Assembly: GCA_946481315.1 (NCBI GenBank)
Contig: CAMLMH010000003.1
Coordinates: forward strand, 205,783-269,782
Direction of reading: 5' to 3'
DNA length: 64,000 bases
From: an uncultured Bacteriovorax sp.
GTDB lineage: Bacteria > Bdellovibrionota > Bacteriovoracia > Bacteriovoracales > Bacteriovoracaceae
The notes beneath the pieces were generated by a model. That model was given only the letters and a program-made list of their open reading frames with translations. It was not told the origin of the DNA and searched no databases. The first letter of the stretch is position 1; each line of letters begins with the position of its first letter. Shown piece after piece: positions 61,754 through 64,000 of the stretch. The position numbers and the translations under genes are program-made.

Positions 61754-62568
61754 GCTCCGGTCCCCGCATAAGTTTCAAGACCACGCTTCCACATATATGC
61801 ACCGATAATATTTAATACGACTAATCCTAAAGTGACGGACATAAATCCCTGCATCACAGTCTCAAAACCAATCCGGCCGGTGATATAACCAACCGGCACA
61901 AAAACTCCACTGGAAAAAGGAAGAGCAATGATGAGACTTTTCCATGGTTCCGGCAGCAGATCCAGAGGAAAAAGTTCTCCCATCAAAATCCACATGAAGA
62001 GATTTTTTGCAACTGTTAAAGATGAGATTTTGGTGTAGTGAAAGGCTACACAGGAAACAATGAAGCTGATAGAATGCACGAGTATCAGATAATAAAAACA
62101 AAGCAGGATACTTATAGGGATTCGGGAATAAATAGTCGGAAGATCAAACAGGAAAACAGCGATAACCGGAATAATCATTGAGATAATAGTCGTCACCAAC
62201 TTGTAGCCCAGAAGCTGGGAGAGATAATATTCGTAAAAACTCATCGGCCGGACTACGATGCTGTTGAGAGATCCGGAACTCACTTCTTCCACCATGCGAA
62301 ACTCATACATCCAGCTGGTGGCGATGCGGGCGAAAAAAGCCGACCAGAGAGCATAGCTGAGATAATATTCTTTGGGAAATCCGGCAATCGTAGACGTCTG
62401 AGCACCGGCGAAGACAGCAATCCACAACAGGATCTCAATACCGGTCGTCAGTGACGGCTGAACAATGGCATCGATCGCATAATTGAGGCGATACTCCAGA
62501 TTGGAGACTATGGCCAGATTAGCGAATGCGAGATTCCGTTTCCAGAAAACGGCGAATGACTTCTTCAA
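61750..62568 (-). CDS. ABC-2 family permease (DUF990-like), first
   Basis: 272 residues from a TTG start at 62568, seven bases after AAGG; the start lies 50 bases inside the ATPase gene, an unusually long overlap. Six membrane helices; SGSLNSIVVRPMSFYEYYLSQL is typical of the DUF990 family. No in-frame ATG later in the N-terminal region would preserve the conserved start, so the overlap is probably real. Confidence 0.85.
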   Translation of the reverse strand: MKKSFAVFWKRNLAFANLAIVSNLEYRLNYAIDAIVQPSLTTGIEILLWIAVFAGAQTSTIAGFPKEYYLSYALWSAFFARIATSWMYEFRMVEEVSSGSLNSIVVRPMSFYEYYLSQLLGYKLVTTIISMIIPVIAVFLFDLPTIYSRIPISILLCFYYLILVHSISFIVSCVAFHYTKISSLTVAKNLFMWILMGELFPLDLLPEPWKSLIIALPFSSGVFVPVGYITGRIGFETVMQGFMSVTLGLVVLNIIGAYMWKRGLETYAGTGA

Positions 62569-63349
62569 AATCTACCTTCTCATCGTGAGCTTGTTCACTG
62601 TTACTCTTGGCCACAAATTCATCAACAGTTCCCTGATAAACGATGTTTCCCTTGGAAATGAGGAGGAGTTTATCGGCAAGTGTAGCGATATCATCCATAT
62701 AATGGCTGGTAAGAATCACAGTGGGTTCTTTTTCTTTTACGTAGGCACTTAAAAAATTCCGGATGTTTTCCTGAGCAACGATGTCCAGACCAATTGTAGG
62801 TTCATCCAGAAACAGAATTTTGGGTTCATGTAGAAGAGCCCCGATGATTTCCATTTTCATCCGCTCCCCCAGACTGAGTCTTCTGAGCTGTGTGTGCAAT
62901 ACATGTGAGCACTGAAGCATTTCAGCTAAATTGGCTACTCTTTTACGGGCATAAGCTATATCCAGGTCATAGATTCGTGCCAGCAGAGCATATGAATCAG
63001 AAGGGGAGATATCCCACCACAACTGATTTTTTTGTCCTAACAAAATACTGATCTGACGGAGATATTCATTTTTTCGTTCCCAGGGACGAAATCCCAGGAC
63101 GAGAGCTTCACCACTACTGGGAGTGACAAGGCCAGAGAGGATTTTTAACAAAGTTGTTTTGCCGGCACCATTGGCCCCGACAAGGCCAATGATTTTTCCC
63201 GACTCAATCTGCAGCGTTGTGGGGGCCAGAGCAACCTTTGTATCGTACTTACGCTCCCAGATACCGCGAATGGAATTTCGCAGGCCTTCCGGTTTCTGAT
63301 AGCTTTTATAAACTCGGCTTAACTCTTTGGTTTCGATAACAATACTCAT
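62519..63349 (-). CDS. ABC transporter ATPase (DrrA/DUF990-partner type)
   Basis: 276 residues from ATG 63349; an ATG nine bases upstream is possible. Walker A GANGAGKTT, signature LSLGERMKMEI (Leu-Ser-Leu-Gly-Glu, the form found in this permease-linked subgroup), Walker B KILFLDEPTIGLD and H-loop TSHYMDDI. It heads the operon of five genes. Substrate unknown; antibiotic or lipid export is only a family-level guess. Confidence 0.93.
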   Translation of the reverse strand: MSIVIETKELSRVYKSYQKPEGLRNSIRGIWERKYDTKVALAPTTLQIESGKIIGLVGANGAGKTTLLKILSGLVTPSSGEALVLGFRPWERKNEYLRQISILLGQKNQLWWDISPSDSYALLARIYDLDIAYARKRVANLAEMLQCSHVLHTQLRRLSLGERMKMEIIGALLHEPKILFLDEPTIGLDIVAQENIRNFLSAYVKEKEPTVILTSHYMDDIATLADKLLLISKGNIVYQGTVDEFVAKSNSEQAHDEKVDFEEVIRRFLETESRIR

Positions 63350-63463
63350 AATACCCATAAGCTTAAAGGTGAAGAATTCCGATGTAAAGAAAGGTTCTCT
63401 GCAGAGAACTTACCTTTTTTTAAGATTATGTTAAAATGGTCAGAAAAAAGTAAGGAGTTTTTC

Positions 63464-63952
63464 ATGGTATCTCTGATCTGGATCCTGATGGCAGCACAAA
63501 CCCTTTTGGCTTCCGATGATGTTTGTTTAAAAAATAAAATCCAGCTGGAAAGAGAAGCACGGAATGCTTTTTTAAAAATCATCAAAACCGAAGCGGTGAA
63601 AACGGTCACTGCTCATTATCAGAAAAATAATCTTGCACCTGTGAAGCATATTGAAGTGATTCCTCAAACAGAGGCATTACTGCTCAAGGTGAATGCAGGG
63701 AAAGACAGTGTCCTTTTGAAAGCAAAATGGAAAGAAAAAATCAAAGTCACAATCTGGCCGGAAGATAAAAAAGAAGTGGATGCCCTCGGACGCCCTTTAA
63801 TGAAAGGACAAAAATGTCTGGCTCGCGCCTATGCTTTCTCTACGGATAAAGAAAAATTGTTCGTAGATGTCGTCAATGCGGAAAGTGCTGCTGTTGTCAC
63901 AGGCTTCTCCGTCACTAATCTGGCTGAGATATCTCAAACTGCCCCACGATAG
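63464..63952 (+). CDS. Exported protein of unknown function
   Basis: 162 residues from the ATG at 63464 after AAGGAGTTTTTC; a longer frame back to 63428 lacks a site. Signal peptide to LLA-SD. Two Cys (DVCLKN, QKCLAR) and a Lys-rich, mixed fold. No family recognised. It diverges from the ABC operon and ends before the window edge. Confidence 0.75.
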   Translation: MVSLIWILMAAQTLLASDDVCLKNKIQLEREARNAFLKIIKTEAVKTVTAHYQKNNLAPVKHIEVIPQTEALLLKVNAGKDSVLLKAKWKEKIKVTIWPEDKKEVDALGRPLMKGQKCLARAYAFSTDKEKLFVDVVNAESAAVVTGFSVTNLAEISQTAPR

Positions 63953-64000
63953 TGGTGACAACTTTTTTTCAGATCGTCTCATTTTTTTAGTAGTGACTCT

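Noticed and set aside
1..64000. tRNA, rRNA, CRISPR, insertion sequence or prophage signals
   Set aside because: I read for T-loop motifs, direct-repeat arrays, terminal inverted repeats and transposase motifs and found none; this is a negative by eye, so tRNAscan-SE and ISfinder could still find small items.

Overview
The window looks like chromosomal DNA from a low-to-moderate GC, Gram-negative predatory-type bacterium of the Bdellovibrionota, most likely the Bacteriovorax/Peredibacter side. The evidence is indirect. There is a TIGR02147-type regulator paired with a secreted protein, many lipoproteins and Sec-exported proteins, an MltA murein hydrolase, an outer-membrane barrel, a full chemotaxis-adaptation cassette and several orphan two-component proteins. 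No tRNA, rRNA, CRISPR array, prophage or insertion sequence was seen. Genes are tightly packed, with ATGA-coupled operons and convergent stop codons that abut or overlap.

Region by region. 1-707 is the 3' end of a FAD oxidoreductase with a Rieske domain. 785-5407 is a signalling block: a double-receiver protein, cheR-cheD-triple CheW, and a convergent operon of a CheY-like receiver with a short LOV blue-light sensor. 5852-8855 holds rsgA, an orphan ParB-like protein and a DUF72 protein. 8882-13578 holds small envelope proteins, two paralogous lipoproteins around a GST and an alpha/beta hydrolase, and a TIGR02147 regulator coupled to a secreted HEVGH protein. 13636-14619 holds a small secreted Cys protein and an intergenic region with a promoter, stems and a terminator that looks like a free-standing small RNA. 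14650-18374 is an operon of a double KaiC-like ATPase, a receiver and a CHASE-domain histidine kinase. 18453-22443 holds DoxX and the mltA-DUF309-trmA-gloA run. 23306-27830 holds an OmpA-like lipoprotein and a two-gene DNA-repair-like operon: an XPD/DinG-type helicase with an N-terminal nuclease-like domain, then a decayed DnaQ-like domain fused to GIY-YIG.

27889-34767 is metal and stress related: a Cys-rich copper-storage protein, tiny hydrophilic proteins, SPW protein, and divergent copZ / copA-cueR whose shared intergenic region shows two CueR-type operators. 34833-46754 mixes DUF4142, a receiver, NAD(P)HX dehydratase, an L,D-transpeptidase-like protein, a diheme cytochrome lipoprotein, a secreted papain-like candidate and an outer-membrane barrel. 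46928-54408 is stress-themed: a Q/N-rich mini-protein, a CsbD-like protein, TerC, CBS-USP-CBS, thioredoxin, AlkB-like dioxygenase and SEC-C protein. 54472-59264 holds an erythromycin-esterase-family protein, an operon of acidic protein-SDR-acidic protein, and a secreted 14-repeat RCC1-like protein. 59263-63349 is a five-gene ABC-2 exporter operon with two ATPases and three permeases.

Taken together this is an ordinary but information-rich core region. The most notable items are the LOV-receiver pair, the KaiC-receiver-kinase operon, the candidate small RNA near 14.4-14.6 kb, the helicase/GIY-YIG pair with an apparently inactivated exonuclease domain, the 14-repeat disulfide-like RCC1 protein, and the scattered family of very small, hydrophilic, strongly initiated proteins.
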